Source of the DNA: an uncultured Collinsella sp.
Lineage (GTDB): Bacteria > Actinomycetota > Coriobacteriia > Coriobacteriales > Coriobacteriaceae
Direction of reading: 5' to 3'
Length of the DNA stretch: 29,992 bases
Assembly (NCBI GenBank): GCA_902470915.1
Contig: CABRIB010000012.1
Location: forward strand, 1-29,992
Positions 21,475 to 29,607 of this stretch are shown here, one piece after another (the stretch's first letter is position 1; each line of letters opens with the position of its first letter). A model generated the notes under the pieces. That model had not been told where the DNA came from and did not search any database. It was given only the letters and a program-made list of their open reading frames with translations. A program made the position numbers and the translations under genes.

Positions 21475-22304
21475 GCGCAGCTCTTTTCCTCATAGGCCTT
21501 GAGGGACTCGCCCTCTTCGGAACGGTAAGCGGCCTGGCGGGCACGAAGGTCATCCCAGTCGACCAGGGTGGCATCGAAGTCGGGGCCGTCGACGCAAGCG
21601 AACTTGGTCACGCCGCCTACCTCGACGCGGCAGCAGCCGCACATGCCGGTGCCGTCAACCATGATGGGGTTGAGCGACGCGGTGATGGGGGTGTCGTACT
21701 TCTGGGCGGTGAGGGTCGAGAACTTCATCATCGGAACGGGGCCGACGCAGAAGACCTGGCTCACGGCCTTGTCCTGCAGCAGGCGCTCCAGCGGAGCGGT
21801 GACAACGCCCTGCTCGCCGTAGGAGCCGTCGTCAGTGGTGATGTGGATGTGGTCCTCGTCGAGGAGCTCGCGGAACTGGTCCTCCATAAGCAGGAGGTCC
21901 TTGGTGCGGGCGCCCATGATGGCGTGCACCTCGTGGCCGGTCTCGACCAGGTGCTTGGCGACCGGGAAGGCAATTGCCAGGCCGACGCCGCCGCCAATGA
22001 CGGCGCAGGGGCCCTCGGCCATCTCGGTGGGAACGCCCAGCGGGCCCACGACATCGCGCAGCGACTCGCCAGCCTCGTAGGTGGACAGCATCTCGGTGGT
22101 CTTGCCGATCACCATGAAGATGAACTCGACCCAGCCCTCGTCACCGTTCCAGCCGGCCAGGGTAAACGGGACGCGCTCGCCCGTCTCGTTGGCGCGAACC
22201 ATGAGGAACTGTCCAGCGTGCGCATGCTTGGCGATTGCAGGCGCCTCGATGCGGAACTTGAACACCTTCTCAGAGAACTGCGTCTTCTCCAGGATCTTAT
22301 ACAT
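21465..22304 (-). CDS. NfnA-like FAD/NAD-binding reductase with [2Fe-2S] cluster (SudB/PyrK type)
   Basis: A 279-residue subunit of the ferredoxin-NADP+ reductase superfamily. The FAD domain has RVPFTLAGW (44-52); the NAD domain has AVIGGGVGLAIAFPVAK (101-117) and FCVGPVPMM (185-193). C-terminal Cys222, Cys224, Cys225 and Cys237 (MCGCCRV...FACVDGP) ligate a [2Fe-2S] cluster as in NfnA, SudB and PyrK. The ATG at 22304 has AGAGGGG upstream; a longer in-frame reading has no ribosome site. It is first in a two-gene unit with the NfnB-like gene, and the complex would exchange electrons among NADH, NADPH and ferredoxin in the cytoplasm. No pyrD is nearby, arguing against a PyrK role. Confidence 0.88.
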   Translation of the reverse strand: MYKILEKTQFSEKVFKFRIEAPAIAKHAHAGQFLMVRANETGERVPFTLAGWNGDEGWVEFIFMVIGKTTEMLSTYEAGESLRDVVGPLGVPTEMAEGPCAVIGGGVGLAIAFPVAKHLVETGHEVHAIMGARTKDLLLMEDQFRELLDEDHIHITTDDGSYGEQGVVTAPLERLLQDKAVSQVFCVGPVPMMKFSTLTAQKYDTPITASLNPIMVDGTGMCGCCRVEVGGVTKFACVDGPDFDATLVDWDDLRARQAAYRSEEGESLKAYEEKSCACH

Positions 22305-22409
22305 AGAACCCCTCTCTTGTTGGGGCCGCCGAACCGTGCCTCCACGGAAATGGACGGTAGCCCGAATAAAACCGTACGCGCACAGGCGTTGTGCAGACAT
22401 ACGGTGCAA

Positions 22410-22415
22410 ATTATA
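22410..22415 (-). promoter_or_regulatory. candidate -10 box of the nfnAB-like operon
   Basis: On the minus strand a perfect TATAAT lies about 105 bases upstream of the NfnA-like start. The region at -35 is poor. The rest of the 22305-22675 gap holds two hairpin repeats and a terminator, and no gene. Confidence 0.4.
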
Positions 22416-22478
22416 CCCTCATGGACATGTCACTTACGTGTGTCTTCGGCGGTTGGGAGCAGGGTTTATCCACTTTGG

Positions 22479-22520
22479 CCTACCAAATAGGGGCAGGTTT
22501 ATTTTGGTCAGTTTTATCGG
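22479..22520. repeat. GGGGACAGG-family element, divergent copy
   Basis: CCTACCAAATAGGGGCAGG followed by TTTATTTTGGTCAGTTTTA matches the purF-end element (7765-7807) over most of its length, with changes in the first arm. CTACCAAA can pair with TTTTGGTCAG imperfectly. Confidence 0.7.
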
Positions 22521-22530
22521 GTAAAACGGC

Positions 22531-22572
22531 AAAGGGGGCCGGCCTCGGGTTGTGATGAGGCCGGCCCCCTTT
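22531..22572 (-). terminator. terminator downstream of pth
   Basis: A perfect 16-bp stem (AAAGGGGGCCGGCCTC at 22531-22546, complement at 22557-22572) around a 10-nt loop. The T-rich side on the minus strand (CCCCCTTTGCCGTTTT) points to the pth side. Confidence 0.85.
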
Positions 22573-22637
22573 GGGGCGCTATGTGTGTAAGTCGGCGCGC
22601 GGTTGATTGCGATGCTGCGGTTGAGCGTTTCTGCAGG

Positions 22638-22678
22638 TAAAACCTGCCAAAATAAACATCCCTAAATGGTAGGTTTTA
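22638..22678. repeat. hairpin repeat beginning at the pth stop codon (copy 2)
   Basis: A 41-nt element whose reverse complement begins TAAAACCTACCATTTAGGGA and ends TTTATTTTGGCAGGTTTTA. It matches the purF-end element except for a 2-nt deletion and a few substitutions. The pth stop TAA is its first triplet, as with purF; CCTGC follows the core in both copies. Confidence 0.85.
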
Positions 22679-23305
22679 GTGCTTGCCGTTGGCGGAGGCG
22701 GCGCCGTTTACGTGATCGCGGGCATAGATCACGCCGTGCACGATGGCCAGGCCGGCGGCGTCGGCCGCGCGGGCGCAGGTGTCCTGGAAATCCTCGGCCT
22801 CGCGGGCGCGCAGCTGCTTGAGCACGTAGTCGGCGACGGCCATCTTGCCGGGAGGGTTGCCGATGCCGGTGCGGATGCGGCTGAAGTCGCGGCTGCCCAT
22901 CTTGTCGATGATGGAGCGCAGGCCGTTGTGACCGGCGTGGCCGCCGCCCACCTTGACGCGCACGTCGCCGGCGGGAATATCGAGCTCGTCGTGGATTACG
23001 AGCAACTCCTCGGCCTTGATCTTGTACTCGCGGCAGAGCTTGGAGATGGGACCGCCCGAGGTATTCATGTACGACTGCGGCTTGACCAGCACAATCTGGC
23101 GCTTGCCGCCCTCTTCCTCGGGATCGTTGATGTTGATGAGCGCGACCTCGGCACCGGCCTGGTTTTTCCAGTACGTGACGCCGGCCTGACGGGCCAGCTC
23201 GTCGATTGCCTTAAAGCCGGCGTTGTGGCGGGTCTCGGCATACTCATCGCCAGGGTTGCCAAGTCCGGCAACCATGCGAATCTTGAGCGGCTGTGCAGCT
23301 GCCAT
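22676..23305 (-). CDS. pth: peptidyl-tRNA hydrolase
   Basis: A 209-residue Pth, which frees tRNA from prematurely released peptidyl-tRNA. Landmarks are VAGLGNPGDEYAETRHNAGF with catalytic His27, the VKPQSYMNTSGG segment, VIHDELDIPAG with the partner aspartate, and GGGHAGHNGLRSI. Length is slightly above the ~190 norm because of a C-terminal Ala/Gly-rich tail. GGAGGACAAAC precedes the ATG. The order glmU-prs-pth matches the gcaD-prs-(ctc)-spoVC region of Bacillus, without ctc here. The stop codon lies in a hairpin repeat. Confidence 0.96.
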   Translation of the reverse strand: MAAAQPLKIRMVAGLGNPGDEYAETRHNAGFKAIDELARQAGVTYWKNQAGAEVALININDPEEEGGKRQIVLVKPQSYMNTSGGPISKLCREYKIKAEELLVIHDELDIPAGDVRVKVGGGHAGHNGLRSIIDKMGSRDFSRIRTGIGNPPGKMAVADYVLKQLRAREAEDFQDTCARAADAAGLAIVHGVIYARDHVNGAASANGKH

Positions 23306-23422
23306 GTTTGTCCTCCGTTACGTAAATAGTTCAATCAACGACAAAGGCTACCACGCCCGCCGAATGCGAGGCTTTGCTTCAGCGAAATCCCACCAGACAA
23401 AAGCACGGCCGCGGCAGAGCGA

Positions 23423-23500
23423 GCCGCCGGAACAGAAGAAACCCCCGCGCGACCTTTGCGAAGCAAGGGGGAGCGCGGGGGTTTCTTCTGTTCCGGCGGC
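23423..23500. terminator. 28-bp perfect inverted repeat, bidirectional terminator-like, between prs and pth
   Basis: Arms 23423-23450 and 23473-23500 are perfect complements over 28 bases around a 22-nt loop. The inner part, CCCCCGCGC/GCGCGGGGG with AAGAAA before and TTTCTT after, has terminator character in both directions, but the stem continues past the T-rich part to CCGGCGGC. The loop contains CTTTGCGAAGCAA (23454-23466), the exact reverse complement of the 13-mer in the loop at 2387-2399. It starts 29 bases after the prs stop on the minus strand. Confidence 0.88.
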
Positions 23501-23528
23501 GATGCGCCGGGTTGCAAGGACGATGCGA

Positions 23529-24515
23529 CTACAGCGCGAAGTCGCCGCCGACGAGCGTGGAGACGGGCTCCTCGTGGTAAACGGCGGAGATGGCCTGAGC
23601 GAACTCCTCGGCGACCGAGATGGTCTTGATCTTGCCGCCGACCTCGACGGGAATGGCGTCGGTGACGACGCACTCGACGATCGGGGCGTCGTTCAGGCGC
23701 TCGATGGCCGGACCGGAGAAGATGCCGTGGGTGGCGCAGACGTAGATGTCGCCAGCGCCCATAGCCTTGAGCTCCTTGACGTTGGCGCACAGGGTGCCAG
23801 CGGTGTCGATCATGTCGTCGTTGATGACACAGGTCTTGCCCTTGATGTCACCGATGATGCCCATGACCTCGGCGGCGTTGTGGCGCGGACGGCCCTTGTG
23901 GGCGATGGCCAGGTCGCAGCCGAGCATGTCGGACAGCTTCTTGGCGGCCTTGGCACGACCCACGTCGGGGGAGACGACAACCAGGTTGTCGGTGTCGAAG
24001 TGCATGTCGTTGTAGTACTGGCCAAACAGCGGCAGTGCGGACAGGTGGTTGACCGGGATATCAAAGAAGCCCTGGATCTGACCCTGGTGCAGGTCGAGGG
24101 TGATAATGCGGTCGACGCCGGCGCGCTCGAGCAGGTTGGCGACGAGGCGGGCGGTGATGGGCTCGCGCGGGCCGGCCTTGCGGTCCTGGCGGGCATAGCC
24201 GTAGTGGGTGATAACGGCGGTGATGGAGCGGGCGGATGCGCGCTTGGCAGCGTCGGTGGCGATGAGCAGCTCCATGAGCATGTCGTTGACGTTGCCGCCG
24301 GCCACGGACTGAATCAGGAAGACGTCGGCGCCGCGGACGGTCTCGTCGTAGCGGGCGTAAATCTCACCGTTGGCGAACTGCTTTAGCGTAAGGCCCGAAA
24401 GCTCGACCCCAAGGTACTCAGCGATCTTCTGAGCGAGGGGACGGTTGGAGGAACCGGAATACACGCGGATGGACTTGCGCATATTCTCCGACTTCTCGGG
24501 ATCATTAATCGGCAT
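23529..24515 (-). CDS. prs: ribose-phosphate pyrophosphokinase (PRPP synthetase)
   Basis: A 328-residue class I PRPP synthetase: ribose 5-phosphate + ATP to PRPP + AMP. Visible are QFANGEIYARYDE (46-58), ITHYGYARQDRK (102-113) with ATP-binding residues, DLHQGQIQGFFDIPVNHL (141-158), VVSPDVGRAKAAK (180-192) and the PRPP loop CVINDDMIDTAGT (229-241). In this loop the usual VDDM is INDDM, a mild change. An N-terminal extension of about 12 residues precedes RKSIRVYSGSSN. AAGGAGAAGG lies before the ATG. PRPP feeds PurF, encoded in the same window. Hairpins lie both upstream (after glmU) and downstream, so it may have its own promoter. Confidence 0.96.
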   Translation of the reverse strand: MPINDPEKSENMRKSIRVYSGSSNRPLAQKIAEYLGVELSGLTLKQFANGEIYARYDETVRGADVFLIQSVAGGNVNDMLMELLIATDAAKRASARSITAVITHYGYARQDRKAGPREPITARLVANLLERAGVDRIITLDLHQGQIQGFFDIPVNHLSALPLFGQYYNDMHFDTDNLVVVSPDVGRAKAAKKLSDMLGCDLAIAHKGRPRHNAAEVMGIIGDIKGKTCVINDDMIDTAGTLCANVKELKAMGAGDIYVCATHGIFSGPAIERLNDAPIVECVVTDAIPVEVGGKIKTISVAEEFAQAISAVYHEEPVSTLVGGDFAL

Positions 24516-24657
24516 TACCCTTCTCCTTTATACATCGAATGCCATATAGATGCCTTTTTGCATTGTAACCGTGCGGCGGGGTTAATCGGGTCTTGATAAC
24601 GTCTTTACCGTCAACGGACACGAACCGACCACTCATCCGGTCACGCAGGTCACGATA

Positions 24658-24692
24658 GAAAAAGGAGCCGTCCCCATGGAACAGCTCCTTTT
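24658..24692 (-). terminator. terminator downstream of glmU
   Basis: AAAAGGAGC (24660-24668) pairs with GCTCCTTTT (24684-24692), with A/T tracts at both ends. On the minus strand its loop reads TGTTCCATGGGGACG, so it also carries a core resembling the GGGGACAGG family. It lies 16 bases after the glmU stop. Confidence 0.8.
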
Positions 24693-24707
24693 GTGCTTGG
24701 CAAAGCG

Positions 24708-26120
24708 TTATGCCTCGTCGTCCTCGTGCAGACGGCGGCGATAATCGGCGGCCCAGCCCTCAATATTTACCTGACGGGCGCGGCCCAGACCGAGTGCGTC
24801 GGCCGGAACCGGCTCGGTGATGACGGAGCCGGCGGCCACGAGTGCACCGTCGCCAATCTGAGCGGGCGCGACCATCATGGTGTCGGAACCGATGAAGGCA
24901 TCCTTGCCGATGACGGTCTTGTGCTTGTGGACGCCGTCGTAGTTGCAGGTGATGGAGCCCGCGCCTACGTTGACGCCGGAGCCCATGGTGGTATCGCCGA
25001 TGTAGGACAGGTGGGGCACCTTGGAGCCCTCGCCGATCGTGGACTTCTTGATCTCCACGTGCGTGCCGGCCTTGGAGCCGTCGAGCATGTGGGTGCCCGG
25101 GCGCAGGTAGGCGCGCGGGCCGCAGTCGACGCCGTTCTCGATGACGGCCTCGATGGCGATGGTCTCATCGATGATGCAGCCGCTGCCGACAGTGGTGTCG
25201 GTGAGGCGGCTGTTGGGGCCGAGCTGGCACTCTTCGCCCACGGTGACGTGGCCGATCAGATGCGTCTGCGGCCACACGATGGTGTCTCGGCCGATGACGG
25301 CATCGGGGCCGATCCAGGCCTGCGTGGGGTCGATGAAGGTAACGCCCTCGGCCATCCAGTGCTCGTTGATGCGGTCGCGCGCGATGGCGGTGAGCTGCGC
25401 GAGCTGGATGCGGCTGTTGACGCCCAGGCCGTCGCGGTAGTCGTCACAGTGGAAGATGGAGACCGCCTGGCCGTGACCCTTGAGGATTTCGAGCATGTCG
25501 GGTAGGTAGTACTCGGACTGTGCGTTGTCGTTGCCGATCTCGTTGATGTGGGCGGCAAGCTGCGCGCCGTCGAAGGCGTAGCAGCCGGCGTTGCACTCCA
25601 GCAGCGTGGCGGCCTGCTCGGGCGTGCAGTCCTTCTGCTCGATGATGCGCTCGATCTGACCATCGGCGCCCAGCTTGATGCGGCCGTAGCCGAAGGGGTC
25701 GGGCGGGGTCATGGTCATGACGGTGCAGGCGAGCTCGCCGGTGGCGACGGTCTGCGCGAACTTGGCGACGGTGTCGGCGGTGATGAGCGGCAAGTCGCCG
25801 TTGAGCACGACGACGGGGCCTTGCGCGATGCCGCAGGCCTCGAGCGCGACCTTGACGGCGTGGCCGGTGCCCAGGCGCTCGGTCTGCTCGACGCACTCGA
25901 CCTTGGTGGCGCTGTTGGCGTAGGCGCCGTCGATAAGTGCGCGCATCTCGTCGGCATGGCTGCCGATGACGACCACGACGCGGCTGCAGCCGGCCTTGAT
26001 GGTGGCGTCGACGATCCACTGGACCATGGGCTTACCCAGGATCTTGTGCGAAACCTTGCAGTGGTTCGACTTCATGCGGGTGCCCTCGCCGGCGGCGAGG
26101 ATAATTGCGGTTGCGTCCAT
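24708..26120 (-). CDS. glmU: bifunctional N-acetylglucosamine-1-phosphate uridylyltransferase / glucosamine-1-phosphate acetyltransferase
   Basis: A 470-residue GlmU, making UDP-GlcNAc for peptidoglycan. The N-terminal pyrophosphorylase domain opens with IILAAGEGTRMKSNHCKVSHK (6-26), where the usual LPKVLH is altered but the catalytic Gly-rich loop and lysine remain, and includes VLNGDLPLI. The C-terminal left-handed beta-helix (about 250-445) shows VEIKKSTIGEGSKVPHLSY, VGAGSITCNYDG and VIGKDAFIGSDTMMVAP, including the acetyl-CoA site residues. The ATG at 26120 has AGGAGATCAC upstream; a long in-frame extension has no ribosome site and overlaps the divergent ECF region. Confidence 0.96.
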   Translation of the reverse strand: MDATAIILAAGEGTRMKSNHCKVSHKILGKPMVQWIVDATIKAGCSRVVVVIGSHADEMRALIDGAYANSATKVECVEQTERLGTGHAVKVALEACGIAQGPVVVLNGDLPLITADTVAKFAQTVATGELACTVMTMTPPDPFGYGRIKLGADGQIERIIEQKDCTPEQAATLLECNAGCYAFDGAQLAAHINEIGNDNAQSEYYLPDMLEILKGHGQAVSIFHCDDYRDGLGVNSRIQLAQLTAIARDRINEHWMAEGVTFIDPTQAWIGPDAVIGRDTIVWPQTHLIGHVTVGEECQLGPNSRLTDTTVGSGCIIDETIAIEAVIENGVDCGPRAYLRPGTHMLDGSKAGTHVEIKKSTIGEGSKVPHLSYIGDTTMGSGVNVGAGSITCNYDGVHKHKTVIGKDAFIGSDTMMVAPAQIGDGALVAAGSVITEPVPADALGLGRARQVNIEGWAADYRRRLHEDDEA

Positions 26121-26319
26121 GTGATCTCCTGTTACGTTATAGAGACGTGTGTTTGGAAACGATACACGGCGCAATATGATACCGCAGGCATATGATGAGC
26201 GCGTAACGATTGGTTTGCGGCGGTTGAGGCTTGCGCCGCCGGCGTGGCGTTTGCGCCGCTTGCGGGCGGCGTTGGCGGTATTGCGGAGCTGTCGTTTGAG
26301 CGAGGGGATGGGGGTGCCC

Positions 26320-27207
26320 ATGGATATCATGCGAGAGGAGTTTGGCGGCGAGCCCGTCGCGGCATTCTCGATGTCGCATCCGGCTGTGCCGGCACTCTAT
26401 ATAGTGCTGACGCTGGGGCTCACCATGTTCTCGATGCAACCGGTGCTGATCGCGCTGTCGCTTGCGGGCGGGCTGGCGTATGGATTTGCGATGCGTGGGG
26501 CTGCCCGCACGCTGGGCGCACTTCGCTGGCAGCTGCCGGTGATTTTGATCATTGCACTGGTCAACCCGCTGTTTAGCGCCTCGGGCTCGACGGAGCTGTT
26601 TCGTATTGGCATGCGTGCGGTGTATCTAGAGAGCATGGTTTACGGCCTGTGCATGGGCGGGCTGTTTGTGGCGAGCGTGCTGTGGTTTGAGGCTGCGGCG
26701 TCGATGCTCGAATACGACAAGGTACTCGCACTGTTGGGCAACGCCGCGCCGGTGATTGCGCTCATGATCTCGATGTGCATGCGGCTTATCCCGCAGTTTT
26801 TGCGCCGCGGCCGCACGGTGCTGGCGGTGCAGGACGCGGTCGATGTGCCGGGGCGTGCGCCCACCGATCCCGTGCGTTCGCGCCTGCGGGCATCGAGCGT
26901 GCTGATGGGCTGGGGCATGGAAGATTCGCTTGAGCGCGCGGATGCCATGCGCTCGCGCGGGTGGGGCGCCGCGACGCGTCGCACGACGTACGCGCGGTAT
27001 CGGCTGGGGCGCGGCGACGCTGCCGCGCTGGTGGGGCTTGCGCTGTTTGGTGCCGCCGCGGTGGCAGTGGCATGGACCGCGACAACGCAGTATTCGTTTT
27101 ACCCGCAGCTTTCGGTGCCCGCGCCGTGGCTGGGCTATGTCGTGTACGCTGCCTGGATGGTGCTGCCCTGCGTGTTGCATGCGATCGATGAGAAGAGGTT
27201 CGGCTGA
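26320..27207 (+). CDS. ECF transporter transmembrane component EcfT
   Basis: A 295-residue T component of an energy-coupling factor importer (CbiQ/EcfT family), the membrane scaffold that couples the ATPases to the S component. About five to six hydrophobic segments are visible. The coupling-helix signature SLERADAMRSRGWG (near residues 205-218) corresponds to the A-R-G boxes that contact the ATPases. Several starts are possible (26308, 26320, 26329); I prefer 26320 because of the G-rich stretch before it and because the residues upstream are Arg-rich and unlike the family. Its stop overlaps the next start by one base (TGATG), showing tight coupling. Confidence 0.86.
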   Translation: MDIMREEFGGEPVAAFSMSHPAVPALYIVLTLGLTMFSMQPVLIALSLAGGLAYGFAMRGAARTLGALRWQLPVILIIALVNPLFSASGSTELFRIGMRAVYLESMVYGLCMGGLFVASVLWFEAAASMLEYDKVLALLGNAAPVIALMISMCMRLIPQFLRRGRTVLAVQDAVDVPGRAPTDPVRSRLRASSVLMGWGMEDSLERADAMRSRGWGAATRRTTYARYRLGRGDAAALVGLALFGAAAVAVAWTATTQYSFYPQLSVPAPWLGYVVYAAWMVLPCVLHAIDEKRFG

Positions 27208-28850
27208 TGGCTCGGTTGGATAGGGGCCCGGTGTCGGGCGCGGCGTGCGGCCCGGATATGCCGGCGATTGAGGTGCGGAGCCTGAGCTTTGCCTACCCCG
27301 GGGCCGATGCTGCGGTGCTCGAGGGGCTCGACTGGTCTGTTCCCCAAGGTGCATTTGCGCTGCTTGTTGGCGGTACCGGATCGGGTAAGTCGACGCTGCT
27401 GTCGCTGCTCAAGCCCGAGATCGCTCCGGCGGGCGAGCGCACTGGCGATACGCGCGTGCTGGGCGAGAACGTTGCCGACATGGACGTGCGCGCGTCTGCG
27501 GAGCGCGTGGGCTACGTGTTCCAGGATCCCGAGAACCAGATTGTGTGCGAGACCGTGTGGCACGAGATGGCGTTTGGCCTGGAAAACTTAGGCATGTCGC
27601 GCGACGAGATGCGCCGCCGTGTTGCCGAGACCAGCTATTTCTTTGGTCTGGAGGACTGGCTTCATCGCGATACCGATACGCTTTCGGGTGGCCGCAAGCA
27701 GCTGCTGTCGCTTGCCGCCGTCCTGGCGCTGCGTCCGCGTGTGCTGTTACTCGACGAGCCCACGTCTCAGCTCGATCCCGTTGCCGAGAAGAATTTTCTG
27801 CACGCGCTGTTTCGCGTGAACCGTGAGCTGGGCTGCACGGTTGTTGTGGCTACGCATCAACCGCGGCCGATGCTCGAGTATGCGACGTGTGCGTACCGGA
27901 TTGAGGGCGGTCGCGTGCGCGAGGTGGCGGATATGGCTTCTTTGGGACGCCGAGAATCGCTGTTTTCCGATGACATGTTGGGGTGGGGTGCCATCCGATG
28001 TGCAAAAAACGGAGTATTCAGCAGGCGTGAGGACAATTTGGGCCTTCTGGAGCCGCCTAGGGGCGTATCGAGCACGAAAAAAAGATCGGAATTGGACAAA
28101 TCGTCCGAATTTGTGGCGCAAACGTCGCTCGAGAACGGCTCGGAAGCCTTCCCGAGCATGGACGGAAGCAGAATACTCCAAAAAATGCACGGCGGGTCGG
28201 CTACCACCCTGTCGGAAGGTTGGTTTCGCTACGATCGAGCGGGCGGTTGGGTGCTGCGCGGGCTCGATGTGACGTTTTCGGCCGGCGCGGTGCATGCGGT
28301 CGTGGGTGGAAACGGCTGCGGCAAGTCGACGATGCTCTCGGTGCTGGCCAAGACGGCTAAGCTGCAGCGTGGCCGCATGGTGCGTGGGACGGCTTCGGCG
28401 GCGCTGCTGCCACAGAATCCCAAGGCATTGCTGGTCGCCGAAACGGTGCGCGACGAGCTGATGGAATGGGCTTCGACCTGCGGATACGACGAGGCCGCAG
28501 CACGGGAGCAGGCAGCGCGCCTGGGTCTGGCGGGCTTGGAGGCGCGTCACCCGTACGATCTTTCGGGCGGTCAGCGCCAGCTGCTTGCGTTGGCAAAGCT
28601 GTTGTTGATTGGTCCGGAGCTGCTGCTGCTTGATGAGCCCACCAAGGGCCTTGACCTGGCAAGTCGCTGCATTATTGCCCGAGCCCTGCGTGAGCATGCG
28701 CGGACCGGCGGCACCGTCGTCATTGCCACGCACGACTTAGACTTTGCCGAGCAGGTGTCCGACGACGTCGCCATGATGTTCGACGGCGAGATCGCCTGTA
28801 TGGAGCCTCCGGCAGATTTCTTTGCCGACAACGTGTTCTACAGGGCGTGA
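27207..28850 (+). CDS. ECF transporter ATPase, two ABC domains fused
   Basis: A 547-residue protein joining the two ECF ATPases in one chain. Domain 1: Walker A GGTGSGKS (55-62), VFQDPENQIV (104-113, the ECF-typical Q-loop), signature LSGGR (159-163), Walker B LLLDEP (180-185). Domain 2: Walker A GGNGCGKS (367-374), LLPQNP (400-405), signature LSGGQ (452-456), Walker B LLLLDEP (472-478). Both sites look active. The linker (about 265-328) is encoded by a palindromic repeat element (28000-28190) and is rich in Ser, Lys and Glu, unlike either domain. It powers uptake together with EcfT and the S component on each side, 1 base overlap upstream and 4 bases gap downstream. In most organisms these ATPases are separate (EcfA1, EcfA2). 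Confidence 0.92.
   Translation: MARLDRGPVSGAACGPDMPAIEVRSLSFAYPGADAAVLEGLDWSVPQGAFALLVGGTGSGKSTLLSLLKPEIAPAGERTGDTRVLGENVADMDVRASAERVGYVFQDPENQIVCETVWHEMAFGLENLGMSRDEMRRRVAETSYFFGLEDWLHRDTDTLSGGRKQLLSLAAVLALRPRVLLLDEPTSQLDPVAEKNFLHALFRVNRELGCTVVVATHQPRPMLEYATCAYRIEGGRVREVADMASLGRRESLFSDDMLGWGAIRCAKNGVFSRREDNLGLLEPPRGVSSTKKRSELDKSSEFVAQTSLENGSEAFPSMDGSRILQKMHGGSATTLSEGWFRYDRAGGWVLRGLDVTFSAGAVHAVVGGNGCGKSTMLSVLAKTAKLQRGRMVRGTASAALLPQNPKALLVAETVRDELMEWASTCGYDEAAAREQAARLGLAGLEARHPYDLSGGQRQLLALAKLLLIGPELLLLDEPTKGLDLASRCIIARALREHARTGGTVVIATHDLDFAEQVSDDVAMMFDGEIACMEPPADFFADNVFYRA
28000..28190. repeat. palindromic element inserted in the ECF ATPase coding sequence
   Basis: The left end (28000-28022) reads GTGCAAAAAACGGAGTATTC and the right end (28168-28190), reverse-complemented, reads GTGCATTTTTTGGAGTATTC; the two agree at GTGCA and at GGAGTATTC(A/T)GC. 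Inside, GGCCTTCTGGAGCCG partly mirrors CGGCTCGGAAGCC, and ACAAAT/ATTTGT form a central hairpin. Edges are judged by eye. The stretch is poorer in G+C than the flanking ABC domains and falls exactly between them. Confidence 0.7.
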
Positions 28851-28854
28851 TGGA

Positions 28855-29568
28855 ATGACTGACAACCGCGCCTCGCGCCTACTCACAAAACTGGAGATCC
28901 CGCTGCTCCTGGTGGTGCCGGCAGTGATGACTGCGGCGTTGCTGGCGGGCATTGAGCAAGCGGCGCTTGCCATGCTGGTTGTAGTGGCGCTCGTGCTCGC
29001 ACTGTTCTTTGCGGGCTATGAGGCATCGCGTCCAGGCCTGCGCCAGATTATGCCAACGCTGGTTCTGGCGGCGTTGGCCGCGGCGGGGCGCATCCTGTTT
29101 GGGCCCATTCCCGATTTTAAGCCCGTGAGCGCTATCGCTATTATCGCGGGTGCGACACTTGGCCGTCGCAATGGTTTTATGGTCGGCGCGTTGGCAGCGC
29201 TGACCAGTAATTTCTTTTTTGGACAGGGCATGTGGACGCCATGGCAGATGTATGCCTGGGGTCTGGTTGGCTATGTTGGCGGCGTGCTGGCGCATGTGGG
29301 CGCGTTTGACCGCGCCGATGGAACTGCGCGATTGCCGGCGCTGTTGGCGTATGGCTTTGCCTCGGGCTTGCTGTATGGCGTCGTGATCAACGCGTATGAC
29401 ATCATCGGTTTTGTGCAGCCGCTCACCTGGGCAGGCGCTGTAGCGCGTCTTGCTACGGCGGTGCCGTTCGATATCACGCATGGCCTCGCGACTTGCGTGT
29501 TTTTGGCCGCTCTGTACAAGCCCTGGTGTCGCCGCATCAACCGCGTCGTCGTGAAGTACGGGCTGTAG
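28855..29568 (+). CDS. ECF transporter S (substrate-binding) component
   Basis: A 237-residue membrane protein with about six hydrophobic segments. LVLAALAAAGRILFGPIPDFKPVSAIAIIAGATLGRRNGFMVGALAALTSN-type layout and FFFGQGMWTPWQMYAWGLVGYVGG are characteristic of one S-component group that includes proteins annotated as CblT-like. The ligand cannot be decided from sequence; a cobalamin precursor or related vitamin is possible, but no cobalamin riboswitch box is visible upstream of the operon. The ATG at 28855 starts 4 bases after the ATPase stop. It completes a T-A-A-S group IV or dedicated ECF operon. Confidence 0.83.
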   Translation: MTDNRASRLLTKLEIPLLLVVPAVMTAALLAGIEQAALAMLVVVALVLALFFAGYEASRPGLRQIMPTLVLAALAAAGRILFGPIPDFKPVSAIAIIAGATLGRRNGFMVGALAALTSNFFFGQGMWTPWQMYAWGLVGYVGGVLAHVGAFDRADGTARLPALLAYGFASGLLYGVVINAYDIIGFVQPLTWAGAVARLATAVPFDITHGLATCVFLAALYKPWCRRINRVVVKYGL

Positions 29569-29607
29569 TGGCGGTTGCACCGGGGCGGGAATCAATGCTG
29601 CCTTGGT

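Noticed and set aside
26121..26319. Cobalamin or other riboswitch before the ECF operon
   Set aside because: No B12 box or other conserved riboswitch core is visible; the stretch is a divergent promoter region plus GC-rich sequence.
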